DNA of 64,000 nucleotides, taken from Desulfovibrio sp. GTDB lineage: Bacteria > Desulfobacterota > Desulfovibrionia > Desulfovibrionales > Desulfovibrionaceae. Of this stretch, positions 27,793 to 36,399 are shown one piece after another. A model generated the notes under the pieces. The model did not search any database, was not told the origin of the DNA, and saw nothing but the letters and a program-made list of their open reading frames with translations. The stretch is taken from the NCBI GenBank assembly GCA_030145055.1, contig JAQYWK010000004.1, forward strand, positions 1-64,000, given 5' to 3'. Numbering within the stretch: position 1 is the first letter of the stretch; the number at the start of each line of letters is the position of its first letter. Position numbers and translations under genes: made by a program.

Positions 27793-28620
27793 ATGAAAAA
27801 AATTAATGTGCTTCTTTCAACTCTTGCGATTTTAACACTGCTGGTTGCTCCAGGTCTGGTAAAGGCTTCTGACTTTTTGATGATGGCTACCACTACCAGT
27901 ACTGCTAACACAGGACTACTTGACGATCTCGCTCCTAAATTTCAGAAAGAGACAGGGATTGAATTGCGCTGGACCGCTGTCGGTACAGGTAAAGCTCTCA
28001 AAATGGGCCAAAATTGTGACGTTGATGTATTGATGGTTCACGCACCTGCTGCTGAACAGAAATACGTAGACATGGGCGCACTGAAAGATCGCAGAGAAGT
28101 TATGTACAATGATTTCGTTATCATCGGGCCGGCTTCTGATCCTGCTGGCGTAAAAGGACTTCCAGTTGTTGACGCTTTGAAGACTATTGCTGCTCAAAAA
28201 GCTGCTTTTGTAAGCCGTGGCGACAATTCAGGTACCAATAAAAAAGAAATCTCACTTTGGAAAGTAGCAGGCATGGCTGTTCCTGACAAAGACACATGGT
28301 ACATTCAGACAGGACAGGGTATGCTTAAGAGCATCACTGTTGCTGAAGAACGTGACGGTTACATCATGACTGACCGCGGTACATACATTAAATATGAAGC
28401 TAACAAGAACGGTTCCCCTGAACTTAAAGTGCTTGTAGAAGGCGATAAGACTCTCTTCAACCAGTACAGTGTTCTTGCTGTAAATCCTGAAAAATGCAAA
28501 AGTGCGAAGTACGAACTTGCTACAAAGTTCTCTGAGTGGATGGCTTCCCCTAAGACTCAGAAGGAGATTGCTAACTTTAAGCTTCTCGGTAAAAAATTAT
28601 TCATTCCTAACGCAAAATAA
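27793..28620 (+). CDS. tupA: Tungstate ABC transporter, substrate-binding protein
   Basis: A 275-residue periplasmic binding protein. The signal peptide (residues 1-25, ending VKASDF) is followed by the TupA hallmark TTTSTANTGLL, then LRWTAVGTGKAL, DVDVLMVHAP, FVSRGDNSGTNKKE and the typical SVLAVNPEKC near the end. It captures tungstate for uptake by TupB and TupC. A GGAGG ribosome site precedes the ATG. Placement opposite fdhD suggests supply of W for formate dehydrogenases. A hairpin follows the gene and would raise its expression relative to tupBC. Confidence 0.93.
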   Translation: MKKINVLLSTLAILTLLVAPGLVKASDFLMMATTTSTANTGLLDDLAPKFQKETGIELRWTAVGTGKALKMGQNCDVDVLMVHAPAAEQKYVDMGALKDRREVMYNDFVIIGPASDPAGVKGLPVVDALKTIAAQKAAFVSRGDNSGTNKKEISLWKVAGMAVPDKDTWYIQTGQGMLKSITVAEERDGYIMTDRGTYIKYEANKNGSPELKVLVEGDKTLFNQYSVLAVNPEKCKSAKYELATKFSEWMASPKTQKEIANFKLLGKKLFIPNAK

Positions 28621-28646
28621 TTTTGTTTTAGACTAAGTTTATTTTG

Positions 28647-28675
28647 AGGGGATGCATATGCATCCCCTTTTTTTA
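28647..28675 (+). terminator. Hairpin between tupA and tupB (partial terminator)
   Basis: A perfect 22-bp palindrome AGGGGATGCATATGCATCCC(CT) at 28647-28668, followed by six or seven T. It sits inside the operon, between the binding-protein gene and the permease gene. This is a common arrangement that lets much more binding protein be made than permease. Confidence 0.8.
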
Positions 28676-28692
28676 TATAGAGGCAGTATCCT

Positions 28693-29388
28693 ATGGATTT
28701 TATCGCAAATGGTTTTTTGCATGCATTCGTTCTTCTCTTCGGAGGAGATCCTGAGACGTATTCAGCAATATTTACGACACTTGCTGTTTCGACCGTTTCG
28801 ATTTCAATTAGTTTAATAATTGGTGCTCCTCTTGGTTTTCTACTTGGTTATCACAATTTTCGCGGCAAAAAATTTCTTAGAACCTTCGTTGACTCCATGC
28901 TTTCTTTTCCAACGGTTGTAATAGGGCTACTCGTTTATGCCTTCCTTTCCCGCAGGGGACCGCTTGGCGAGATGGGCCTTTTGTTTACCATTCCCGGCAT
29001 TGCCATCGGGCAGGCTCTCTTGGGGCTACCTATTGTTATAGCGATGATGGCAACTGCTGTTGAAGCTCTTGATCAGCGATTGAAAAACACACTCCTAACT
29101 TTGGGCGCTGCCCATAGTCAGATATTACGCACAACTCTCTGGGAGGCCCGCTATAGCTTAGCGCTTGCTGCCGCCGCCGCTTACGGACGCATTGTTTCCG
29201 AGATTGGTATTTCCATGATGGTCGGGGGGAATATCAAGTGGCATACGCGGACCATTACCACGGCGATTGCTCTTGAGACGGGTAAAGGCGAATTTTCAAT
29301 GGGAATAGCGCTAGGAATGGTGCTCATGATTATCGCGTTCGCAGTGAATTTCTCCATGTCCGGTATTAAAAAGAGGGCGGGGCAATGA
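28693..29388 (+). CDS. tupB: Tungstate ABC transporter, permease
   Basis: A 231-residue inner-membrane protein with about five hydrophobic segments (TLAVSTVSISISLIIGAPLGFLLG, SFPTVVIGLLVYAFL, IAIGQALLGLPIVIAMMATA and a C-terminal IALGMVLMIIAFAVNF). The ATPase-contact loop reads TLWEARYSLALAAAAAYGRIVSEIG. It has the TupB/WtpB type of fold. GAGGCAG precedes the ATG; the stop overlaps the tupC start (ATGA). Confidence 0.92.
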   Translation: MDFIANGFLHAFVLLFGGDPETYSAIFTTLAVSTVSISISLIIGAPLGFLLGYHNFRGKKFLRTFVDSMLSFPTVVIGLLVYAFLSRRGPLGEMGLLFTIPGIAIGQALLGLPIVIAMMATAVEALDQRLKNTLLTLGAAHSQILRTTLWEARYSLALAAAAAYGRIVSEIGISMMVGGNIKWHTRTITTAIALETGKGEFSMGIALGMVLMIIAFAVNFSMSGIKKRAGQ

Positions 29389-30035
29389 GTGATGTTTTGT
29401 ACCGACTGTCAAACGTGACCCAGTGTTATGGAGGTAAGACAGTTCTCGACGTGTCCGATTTTTCAATATCAAAAGGTGCTATTGTCGGTCTTGCCGGACA
29501 CAATGGTAGCGGTAAAAGCACCATGATGCGCATTTTGGCGTTTCTAGAAAGTCCCGCGTCGGGCGAAATTTTTTATGACGGTAAACGGGTAGACGTTGCC
29601 AATACAGATTTGCGGCGAGAAGTTTCTCTACTTACCCAAGAGCCATATTTATTGAAGCGTACTGTCGGCAGAAATGTTGCCTACGGGCTAGAACTGAGAG
29701 GCGCGGATAATATTGAATCCACTGTGCGCGATTCTCTTAATATGGTCGGTCTAGATCCAGATCTATTCATGTCACGCCAGTGGTATGAACTATCCGGCGG
29801 CGAGGCACAGAGGGTGGCGTTTGCGGCAAGGTTGGCAATCAACCCACGAGTGCTGCTTCTTGATGAGCCAACGGCTAGCTTAGACCGTGAAAGTACGCTT
29901 CTTATCCGCGAAGCCGCCGCGAAAGTCCGCGATAAATGCGGGACCACTTTGGTAATTGTTAGTCATGACCAGTCATGGTTGGAAGAAGTTTCAGATGTTA
30001 TTTGCAGGTTTTCTATGGGGACTATTAAGCAATAG
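29385..30035 (+). CDS. tupC: Tungstate ABC transporter, ATP-binding subunit
   Basis: A 216-residue ABC ATPase with Walker A GHNGSGKST, Q-loop TQEPYL, signature LSGGEAQR, Walker B VLLLDEPTAS and the H-loop SHDQSW. It is short and lacks the C-terminal molybdate-binding (TOBE) regulatory domain of ModC, as expected for TupC. It overlaps tupB by four bases. Confidence 0.92.
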   Translation: MSDVLYRLSNVTQCYGGKTVLDVSDFSISKGAIVGLAGHNGSGKSTMMRILAFLESPASGEIFYDGKRVDVANTDLRREVSLLTQEPYLLKRTVGRNVAYGLELRGADNIESTVRDSLNMVGLDPDLFMSRQWYELSGGEAQRVAFAARLAINPRVLLLDEPTASLDRESTLLIREAAAKVRDKCGTTLVIVSHDQSWLEEVSDVICRFSMGTIKQ

Positions 30036-30190
30036 AAAATTGTGATGTGTATGTTTTTGAGTTTATTGTACTTTTAGTTGCTATGATTTGTCCCGCAATT
30101 TACCGTGTTCTATTAGATTTACTCATCCTATTCTGCCTTCCAAAATATTTTTTAAAGTAGATTTAGACCATTGAAACTGCTAGGGTGTTT

Positions 30191-30210
30191 ATATTAACGT
30201 TCGTTAATAT
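30191..30210. promoter_or_regulatory. Palindromic site in the glgP leader
   Basis: ATATTAACG-TT-CGTTAATAT, two perfect 9-bp arms around a 2-bp centre, ends just before the AAGGAG ribosome site of glgP. Its position would let a bound repressor block transcription, or let an RNA fold mask the ribosome site. The regulator is unknown. Confidence 0.45.
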
Positions 30211-30222
30211 TAAGGAGCGCCC

Positions 30223-32697
30223 ATGATAAAAAAAAGAAAGTTTACTTTAAAAAAGAAAAACGACCGCAAAAGTCTTGTTCGAGATATCAGCGATCATGTT
30301 GTTTTTTCCCTTAGTAAAGAACTCGGTGATGCTAGTGAGCATGACATGGGAAAAGCGTTGGCTCTTGCCATGAGGGACCGTCTTGTCGAGCGCATGATCA
30401 TGACGCGCGACAGATATCGTGAAACGAAAGCTAAGCGCATGTACTATTTTTCTATCGAGTATCTTCTTGGGCGCTGTCTAGGTAATTCCCTGTGTAATAT
30501 GGAACTTCTGGAACGGTGCGAGGAGCTATTTAAAGAGATCGGTTATGATCTTGACGAAGTTCGTGAAAGTGAGCGAGACCCTGCGCTCGGTAATGGCGGC
30601 CTCGGACGCCTTGCGGCTTGTTTTTTAGATTCCCTTGCAACGCTCGATATGCCCGGCTGTGGTTATGGCATTCACTATGAATATGGACTGTTTCGGCAAA
30701 GTATTCAAAATGGATATCAGAAGGAATTGGCCGATTACTGGATGACCGAAGGCATGCCGCTGGAAATTGCACGGCCAGATCATTCTGTAATTATTCCTTT
30801 ATACGGTAGGGTTGAGAATAGTCTTTCTCCTGATGGTCAATATTTGCCCATGTGGATGGACTGGGAAGATTTGATCGGTATTCCATACGATATTCCTATC
30901 GTTGGTTTTGGCGGAAAAACTGTTAACTATCTCAGATTGTTTGCAGCTAAATCTTCCGAAAATTTTGACATGGAAATTTTCAATCATGGTGATTACATCA
31001 GAGCTGTCCAGCGTAAAGTTGAATCAGAGATGGTCACAAAGGTTTTATATCCGAGTGAATCTGTTTCATTCGGTAAAGAGCTACGCCTAATTCAGGAATA
31101 TTTCCTTGTAGCCTGTGGCTTGAGAGATATTACCCGTAGGTTCTCCGCTCAAAATAAGGATTTCTCACAATTTGCTGATTATGTGGCCATTCAGATGAAT
31201 GATACTCATCCGGCATTGACTGTAGTTGAACTTATGCGCTTCCTCGTGGACGAAAAGCGTATTGAGTGGGGAAAGGCTTGGGAAATAACCACGGCTACCT
31301 GTGCTTTTACAAATCATACGTTACTTCCAGAAGCACTTGAAAGCTGGTCGGTTGAACTGTTTGAAAAGGTTCTTCCGCGCCATCTGCAGCTGATTTACGA
31401 GATTAACAGTCGCTTTCTAGCTGGTGTGGCAAAAAAATATCCCGGTAACGCTGAGAAAATTAAGAGCATGTCGTTAATTAACGAGCATGGTAAAAAAGAA
31501 ATTCGTATGGCGAACCTTGCAGTTATTGGTTCTCATTCGGTAAATGGAGTTTCAGAACTTCATTCTGATCTCGTACAACGCAGGCTTTTCCCTGATTTCT
31601 ATGAAATGGACCCCGATAAATTTAATAATAAAACAAACGGCGTAACTCCTCGCCGCTGGCTTCTTAAGTCTAATCCGGCGTTATCTAAGCTGTTGATAGA
31701 TTCTGTCGGTAAGAAGTGGATCACTGACCTTAGTGATTTGAAACGGATAGAGGAATACGTTGATGATTCTGCTTTCCGCGAAAAGTATACTGCCGCGAAA
31801 CGGACCAATAAAATAATTTTGTCAGATTTCATAAGAAGTACTTTGGATATTAAAGTTAATCCTGACTCAATTTTTGATATCCATGCTAAGCGTATACACG
31901 AGTATAAGCGTCAGTTGCTCAACGTTTTACATATTATACATCTGTATATTGAACTGGTTGATCATGGTAAAGAACCACTTTGTCCGAGAACTTTTATTTT
32001 CGCAGGAAAAGCCGCTCCGGGATATTGGGAAGCTAAACAGATAATCAAGCTCATACATAGCGTTGGTGATGTTGTTAATAAAGATCCGCGCGTTAAGGGG
32101 CTGATAAAGGTCGCCTTTATTCCTGATTACCGCGTGTCACTTGCTGAAAAAATGATCCCTGCTTGTGATTTGAGTGAACAGATTTCAACCGCGGGAATGG
32201 AAGCTTCCGGTACAGGAAACATGAAGTTTGCCATGAACGGCGCTCTGACCATTGGAACTCTGGACGGCGCAAATGTTGAGATGCGTGAGGAAGTCGGGGC
32301 TGATAATTTCTACCTATTCGGACTCAGGCAGGATCAAGTTGAAGAAACTTTGATGGAAAAATCTTATCATCCGCGCGGTATTTACGAAAAATCTGAGGAT
32401 GTTCGTCAGGTTTTGGATGCGTTAGCGTCCAGTAGATTCTCTCCCGGAGAGCCGGGCATGTTCCGCTGGGTTGTAGAGAAGTTGTTGACGGACAATGAAA
32501 AGTATATGCATCTGGCTGATTTTAAGGAATATACTGATACTCAGAGGATAGTCGATATTGAGTATGCTGATCCTGCTATCTGGGTTCGGAAAACAATTTT
32601 GAACACAGCACGTATGGGCAAATTCTCGACGGACAGGACTATGCGCCAATACGCTGAGGATATTTGGAATATTAAGGCTCTAAAAGATATTGAATAG
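30223..32697 (+). CDS. glgP: Glycogen/starch/alpha-glucan phosphorylase
   Basis: An 824-residue GT35 enzyme that releases glucose-1-phosphate from alpha-1,4-glucans; the full family length is present. It shows YFSIEYLLGRCLGNS, DPALGNGGLGRLAAC, NDTHPAL, TNHTLLPEALE, NKTNGVTPRRWLL, and the PLP and phosphate region EASGTGNMKFAMNGALTIGTLDGANVEM. AAGGAG precedes the ATG. It stands alone, with no glycogen synthase beside it; malQ, a partner in maltodextrin use, lies 12 kb away on the other strand. Confidence 0.96.
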   Translation: MIKKRKFTLKKKNDRKSLVRDISDHVVFSLSKELGDASEHDMGKALALAMRDRLVERMIMTRDRYRETKAKRMYYFSIEYLLGRCLGNSLCNMELLERCEELFKEIGYDLDEVRESERDPALGNGGLGRLAACFLDSLATLDMPGCGYGIHYEYGLFRQSIQNGYQKELADYWMTEGMPLEIARPDHSVIIPLYGRVENSLSPDGQYLPMWMDWEDLIGIPYDIPIVGFGGKTVNYLRLFAAKSSENFDMEIFNHGDYIRAVQRKVESEMVTKVLYPSESVSFGKELRLIQEYFLVACGLRDITRRFSAQNKDFSQFADYVAIQMNDTHPALTVVELMRFLVDEKRIEWGKAWEITTATCAFTNHTLLPEALESWSVELFEKVLPRHLQLIYEINSRFLAGVAKKYPGNAEKIKSMSLINEHGKKEIRMANLAVIGSHSVNGVSELHSDLVQRRLFPDFYEMDPDKFNNKTNGVTPRRWLLKSNPALSKLLIDSVGKKWITDLSDLKRIEEYVDDSAFREKYTAAKRTNKIILSDFIRSTLDIKVNPDSIFDIHAKRIHEYKRQLLNVLHIIHLYIELVDHGKEPLCPRTFIFAGKAAPGYWEAKQIIKLIHSVGDVVNKDPRVKGLIKVAFIPDYRVSLAEKMIPACDLSEQISTAGMEASGTGNMKFAMNGALTIGTLDGANVEMREEVGADNFYLFGLRQDQVEETLMEKSYHPRGIYEKSEDVRQVLDALASSRFSPGEPGMFRWVVEKLLTDNEKYMHLADFKEYTDTQRIVDIEYADPAIWVRKTILNTARMGKFSTDRTMRQYAEDIWNIKALKDIE

Positions 32698-32785
32698 TCG
32701 TTTACGTGCTTGCCTTCCCATGGTGTGGAGATGTATATTAAACCTGTGTGGTTGATCTATATTAATGCAAAATGGAGAAGATATC

Positions 32786-33082
32786 ATGAGTGTATTAGTA
32801 GAATTAACTATTTTTCCTACTGATAAAGGTGTCAGCGTAAGTCCTTATGTCGCTCGGGTTGTAGCGATTCTTAGGAGCAGTGGCTTGTCCTGCCAGCTCG
32901 GTCCTATGGGGACCAGTATTGAAGGCGAGTGGGATGATATAATGGCTGCGGTTTCTAAATGTTATCATGAACTGGCGACTGATTGTGATCGCATCTATAT
33001 TGTAATGAAGGCCGATTGCCGCCGTGGCGCAGAGGATAGGCTTCATGGAAAGGTTGAATCTGTTGAGTCTAAGTTAAATTAG
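32786..33082 (+). CDS. MTH1187/YkoF-type thiamine-binding family protein
   Basis: A 98-residue protein of the DUF77/MTH1187 family, which forms ferredoxin-like tetramers; relatives have been found to bind thiamine or similar ligands. The opening SVLVELTIFPTDKGVSVSPYVARVV and the GPMGTSIEGEWDDIM element are typical. The start at 32786 follows GGAGAAG; the upstream ATG at 32765 lies before that site. It probably stands alone, with only a short gap to the lipoprotein gene downstream. Function in this organism is unknown. Confidence 0.85.
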   Translation: MSVLVELTIFPTDKGVSVSPYVARVVAILRSSGLSCQLGPMGTSIEGEWDDIMAAVSKCYHELATDCDRIYIVMKADCRRGAEDRLHGKVESVESKLN

Positions 33083-33153
33083 ACTCGAGTCGAACTAGGT
33101 TAATTACAGGTTGCGGTTAATTTCTGCTACCGGAGAAATAGGTATTCTTTGAG

Positions 33154-33636
33154 ATGAAAAAAATTACCGTAGTTTTATTTGTATTATTCGTTCTGATGTC
33201 CGCAGGGTGCGCTCATCTAGACGTTTCGCATTTGAATCGCGATCATTGGGTGCTTGAAAGTCCCAGCAAGATATCGATGGAATTTATGGATTTTGATTAT
33301 CAGGTGGTTCCGCGCAAAGACAGCTTTGGTATACGCGGCACAGCCTTTATTAAAAAAGATAATGTTCCGGAATGGGCAAGGTGGATCGGTGAGCTTTGGA
33401 TTCAGGGCTACTTAAGTGATAATGACGGGGGCGTATTGGCGCAGGGAATGCAAGTCTTTTCTCCTGAAAAGTTGCAAGCCGGCGTTGGCGTTCCTTTCGA
33501 TTTCGAGCTTAAGCCGGAACAGATAATGTCCGGTCCTCTGTTCATTTCTTTTGGCTATAGAATGGTGCTTCATAGAGATAAGATGGATACCATCAGCCCA
33601 CCATTCATGGCGATACAAGGGGCCGTAAGTCAGTAG
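33154..33636 (+). CDS. Unknown lipoprotein
   Basis: A 160-residue protein with a lipoprotein signal peptide and lipobox MSAGC (Cys19). The mature part looks beta-rich (FGIRGTAFIKKDN, LWIQGYLSDNDGGVLAQG, VPFDFELKP, LFISFGYRMVLH), suggesting a small envelope domain. I do not recognise a family. It converges with the UPF0280 gene, with only a few bases between the stops and no clear terminator. Confidence 0.75.
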   Translation: MKKITVVLFVLFVLMSAGCAHLDVSHLNRDHWVLESPSKISMEFMDFDYQVVPRKDSFGIRGTAFIKKDNVPEWARWIGELWIQGYLSDNDGGVLAQGMQVFSPEKLQAGVGVPFDFELKPEQIMSGPLFISFGYRMVLHRDKMDTISPPFMAIQGAVSQ

Positions 33637-33643
33637 GAGACAA

Positions 33644-34414
33644 TTACAGCGCGATTAACTCAATTGCGCCCCATGCTCCAATTTTGGAATCGTATTGAAC
33701 GAAAACTCCATCTAAACCGTACTTAGTCCCGGATTTTGTCAGTTGCTCTGACAGGATTCGGGCTTTTTCTATTACGAGTGGTACGTCCGCAGGAGATTTG
33801 AGATGATTCGCTAGCGCTGTTGCGGCGGCGTCGGCAAGGCGTGCGTCTTTTGATCTTACCGTGACAAGATCTCCGTTCCCGAGGCTTAGTGAATGCCCTA
33901 TGGTTCCTGATGACGAGCAGATTGCTACGGGGAACTCCTCTGTGTCGATCTTTAAGGCGATCTTCGAGCCTGAGTCTGGATCTGATAGAAGGGCCACTGT
34001 ACGCGGAGTTGTGGAGTTCATATAAATGTCACCACCGTTTTCAACTATAATATTTTCGGATAATGGTGCGAGTCGAATCGCGACCTCTTGTGCCACGGCT
34101 CCAGCCACAGTTGCCATGGGGCCGACTCCGCACAGGGCTGATGTCTCGGCCATTGCTAAAATTACAGGATCAGCACCGTCATGGACTTTGACTGGGGTGA
34201 GGCTTGTGCCGAAAAGCGGGTTAATGAGTATGTGAGCTTTGATAACGGAACGAACCTCGTGAATGATCGCCGCAGCTTCAGCGCTGAGGTCCCTTTCAGC
34301 AATGATAAAAAGATCTGTCTGCTCGACAACGACTTGAAAAGAGGTTTCTGCTTTTGAATGAGTAACGTTTTTTCTGTAATTACGAGTGTGGTCAGTGTGC
34401 TTTTTTCTGGTCAA
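33644..34414 (-). CDS. UPF0280 family protein (ApbE-like fold)
   Basis: A 256-residue protein with the UPF0280 signature: CGVGPMATVAGAVAQ, ENIIVENGGDIY and FPVAICSSSGTIGHSLSLG. The family is distantly related to ApbE flavin transferases; its biochemical role is not established. It starts with TTG (34414). No in-frame ATG lies near, and the homologous part begins at once (NYRKNVTHSK), so the rare start is plausible. Downstream of the LUD gene on the same strand but separated by a hairpin. Confidence 0.85.
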   Translation of the reverse strand: MTRKKHTDHTRNYRKNVTHSKAETSFQVVVEQTDLFIIAERDLSAEAAAIIHEVRSVIKAHILINPLFGTSLTPVKVHDGADPVILAMAETSALCGVGPMATVAGAVAQEVAIRLAPLSENIIVENGGDIYMNSTTPRTVALLSDPDSGSKIALKIDTEEFPVAICSSSGTIGHSLSLGNGDLVTVRSKDARLADAAATALANHLKSPADVPLVIEKARILSEQLTKSGTKYGLDGVFVQYDSKIGAWGAIELIAL

Positions 34415-34461
34415 TGTAGTTCCGTCATTAAAGATAAATAGTGGTCTATGGTTAGAAAATA

Positions 34462-34504
34462 GGGATTACAGGAGTGAACTTTAATTTCATGCCTGTAATC
34501 CCTT
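34462..34504 (-). terminator. Terminator after the LUD gene
   Basis: GGGATTACAGG (34462-34472) pairs perfectly with CCTGTAATCCC (34493-34503). On the minus strand it follows the LUD stop codon and is trailed by TATTTTCT, a weak U-tract. The plus side has TTTTGTTG. Confidence 0.65.
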
Positions 34505-34548
34505 TTGTTGAATATAGACGTGTAGAGAAAATATTCTGTTAAATTAGT

Positions 34549-35199
34549 CTAGTAGCCGAGATCTTCATTAATAAGAATAACGTGAATACGTCCTTTAGGT
34601 GATGACTTTTCGGTAATTCCCCACACGGAACAGATGCGCTCAGGAGAGCTACAGTCAGCGCAAGTTCCGGTTACTGCGCATGGTGTTTTCCTTTTGAGTC
34701 TCATAGCGTTAACTGGTGCGACGTATTCTTTGATGCGGCGAGTTGCTGCATCTAAGTCTCCACAAATTTTATTTCTGCCGACAAGCACGATAACGTTCTT
34801 TGGACCGAATGCCATGGCTGCAACTCTGTTGCCTGTGCCGTCTAGATTAACAATCTCGCCTTCTTCAGTGAGAGCATTGGCGCTGGTGATGAAAAGGTCT
34901 GTGAGTAGTGCTTGTCTGCGGCGCTCAATTCTTTCAGCCATAGGAGGCTGAACGTCATATGTGTCGATCACTTTAACTTTATTAAGTTTTTTTATTTGAT
35001 CGTATAACCCCGTATCAACAACAGTCATGGAACCGCCGAAGCTGATGGAGGAAGGGGAGAGCTGCGGGATTAATTTATCTAGAATCAGCATGGCTGCGGC
35101 TTTTCCGTTGTTCGCAACATAAGTAGTGAAGCCATTGTCTTCGAGTACTTCTTTAAGTTCACCGAGCTTTAAGTTCCAGAAATTTTGAATAACTGACAT
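34549..35199 (-). CDS. LUD-domain protein (LutC-like)
   Basis: A 216-residue protein of the lactate-utilisation LUD/DUF162 family: ISFGGSMTVVDTGLYDQI, DLFITSANALTEEGEIVNLDGTGNRVAAM and VIVLVGRNKICGDLDAA. Additional Cys residues near the C-terminus (CAVTGTCADCSSPERIC) look like a metal or redox site seen in single-domain anaerobe versions. Unlike lutABC, no iron-sulfur partner lies beside it, so its substrate is unknown. AAGGAG precedes the ATG. Confidence 0.88.
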   Translation of the reverse strand: MSVIQNFWNLKLGELKEVLEDNGFTTYVANNGKAAAMLILDKLIPQLSPSSISFGGSMTVVDTGLYDQIKKLNKVKVIDTYDVQPPMAERIERRRQALLTDLFITSANALTEEGEIVNLDGTGNRVAAMAFGPKNVIVLVGRNKICGDLDAATRRIKEYVAPVNAMRLKRKTPCAVTGTCADCSSPERICSVWGITEKSSPKGRIHVILINEDLGY

Positions 35200-35609
35200 G
35201 AATTTCTCCTTTGATATTAGGACTGTCTGTGGTGTAGGCAGTCTTGATTAAAATGATTTATTAGCTGCATAAAATTTTGTCTGCTAAATTTGTCTTAACA
35301 AATGCAACATAACCATGATGAAGATATAAGCCATATATCTCAATCTCTTTTTATTAAAAACAAAATGAAATTGAAATATATGTGTATTATATGCTATTAG
35401 ACTTTGACAGCATGGCAAACATCAGGGTATGCGGTCTTGTTTTCATTTCGAAGGAAGGTAAAATAATCGAAGTGAGATTAAAAGTGGTTTGCAGTAGTTT
35501 AGTTTGAAAAACATTTCTTGACGATGTCCCCCATTGGGGATATATGTTCCCGTTCCTTGTGACCGGAATATTCCGGTAGTATCAAGAAAATAATTTTTGG
35601 AGAAATAGT
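35200..35609. other. Intergenic region upstream of rpmH
   Basis: About 410 bp between divergent genes. The left two thirds are very AT-rich with no reading frame worth naming and no DnaA-box cluster that I can see. The right end holds the rpmH promoter. A short frame on the minus strand (35443-35631) overlaps the promoter and rpmH start and is not a gene. Confidence 0.5.
35518..35546 (+). promoter_or_regulatory. Promoter of the rpmH operon
   Basis: -35 TTGACG (35518-35523), a 17-bp spacer and -10 TATATG (35541-35546), about 64 bp before the rpmH ATG. The spacer contains a small palindrome (TCCCC-CAT-TGGGGA) that may bind a regulator. Confidence 0.65.
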
Positions 35610-35744
35610 ATGAAAAGAACTTATCAGCCAAGTGTAATTAGAAGAAAAAGAACTCACGGATTTCTCGTTCGCTCACGCACAAAAAGCGGTCGTGCAATAA
35701 TTGCAAGACGTCGTGCTAAAGGACGCAAAAGATTAGGTTGTTAA
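35610..35744 (+). CDS. rpmH: 50S ribosomal protein L34
   Basis: A 44-residue, very basic ribosomal protein. It begins MKRTYQPS and contains the family core [20 protein letters not shown] and a terminal [10 protein letters not shown]-type stretch ([11 protein letters not shown]). TTTGGAG lies before the ATG. It is the first gene of the rpmH-rnpA-yidD-yidC-jag-mnmE cluster; its last seven bases overlap the rnpA start. Confidence 0.97.
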   Translation: MKRTYQPSVIRRKRTHGFLVRSRTKSGRAIIARRRAKGRKRLGC

Positions 35745-36112
35745 AGTGGACTAAGGAGCATCGTCTCCTTAAGAAGCCTGATTTCGATCTTTGCTATGAG
35801 CAGGGAAAGAAACACTACACGAAGAATTTTATATTGTTCGTGCTTTGCCATGGTAGCGGCCCCGGCGGGGTTCGTTTGGGCCTTACCGTGAGCAGAAAAA
35901 AGGGGCCTGCTGTTGTCAGGAATCGTATCAAAAGAGTGATACGGGAATTCTTCAGGCTCTATCAAAATCAAATCAAAGTTCAGGCGGACATAATATTTGT
36001 GCCCAAACGAGCTTTGGACGGCAAGAAAATTACTCTTGGTCTTGCTGAAAAAGAACTGAGCACGGTTATTGGTAAGCTAAATAAGCTGGCTGTCGACCGG
36101 ATTCAGGAATGA
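35738..36112 (+). CDS. rnpA: Ribonuclease P protein component
   Basis: A 124-residue protein that binds RNase P RNA and helps mature tRNA 5' ends. It has the RNR motif in [16 protein letters not shown] and the N-terminal [16 protein letters not shown] pattern. It starts with TTG inside the end of rpmH, as no in-frame ATG lies near the conserved N-terminus. It overlaps yidD by four bases (ATGA). Confidence 0.95.
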   Translation: MLKWTKEHRLLKKPDFDLCYEQGKKHYTKNFILFVLCHGSGPGGVRLGLTVSRKKGPAVVRNRIKRVIREFFRLYQNQIKVQADIIFVPKRALDGKKITLGLAEKELSTVIGKLNKLAVDRIQE

Positions 36113-36384
36113 GAAATCAGGGAATGCGGACTCTGTTTCTTTATCCAATACGCTTTTATCAGAAGTTTATTTCCCCGTTATTTCCGGGGTGCTGCCGCTT
36201 TCATCCTACCTGCTCGCAATATGCCATAGAGGCGATTTCCCTTCATGGAGTGATCAGAGGAGGGTTGTTTGCTTTGTGGCGTCTGATGCGTTGTCATCCG
36301 TTATGCAAGGGCGGACATGATCCAGTCCCCGTCCCTAAAAATCTACCACCGCGCAGTCTCGACCTGAATTTAAAGGTCAAATGA
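36109..36384 (+). CDS. yidD: Membrane protein insertion efficiency factor YidD
   Basis: A 91-residue protein of the YidD family: [30 protein letters not shown] and [14 protein letters not shown], with the conserved Cys set. YidD assists YidC-dependent membrane insertion at the inner membrane. ATGA overlap with rnpA; yidC starts 15 bp after the stop. Confidence 0.95.
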   Translation: MRNQGMRTLFLYPIRFYQKFISPLFPGCCRFHPTCSQYAIEAISLHGVIRGGLFALWRLMRCHPLCKGGHDPVPVPKNLPPRSLDLNLKVK

Positions 36385-36399
36385 GTGAGAAATTAAAAA

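Noticed and set aside
35200-35609. Replication origin near rpmH
   Set aside because: No dnaA or dnaN gene and no cluster of DnaA boxes is visible; rpmH clusters are often far from the origin in this group.
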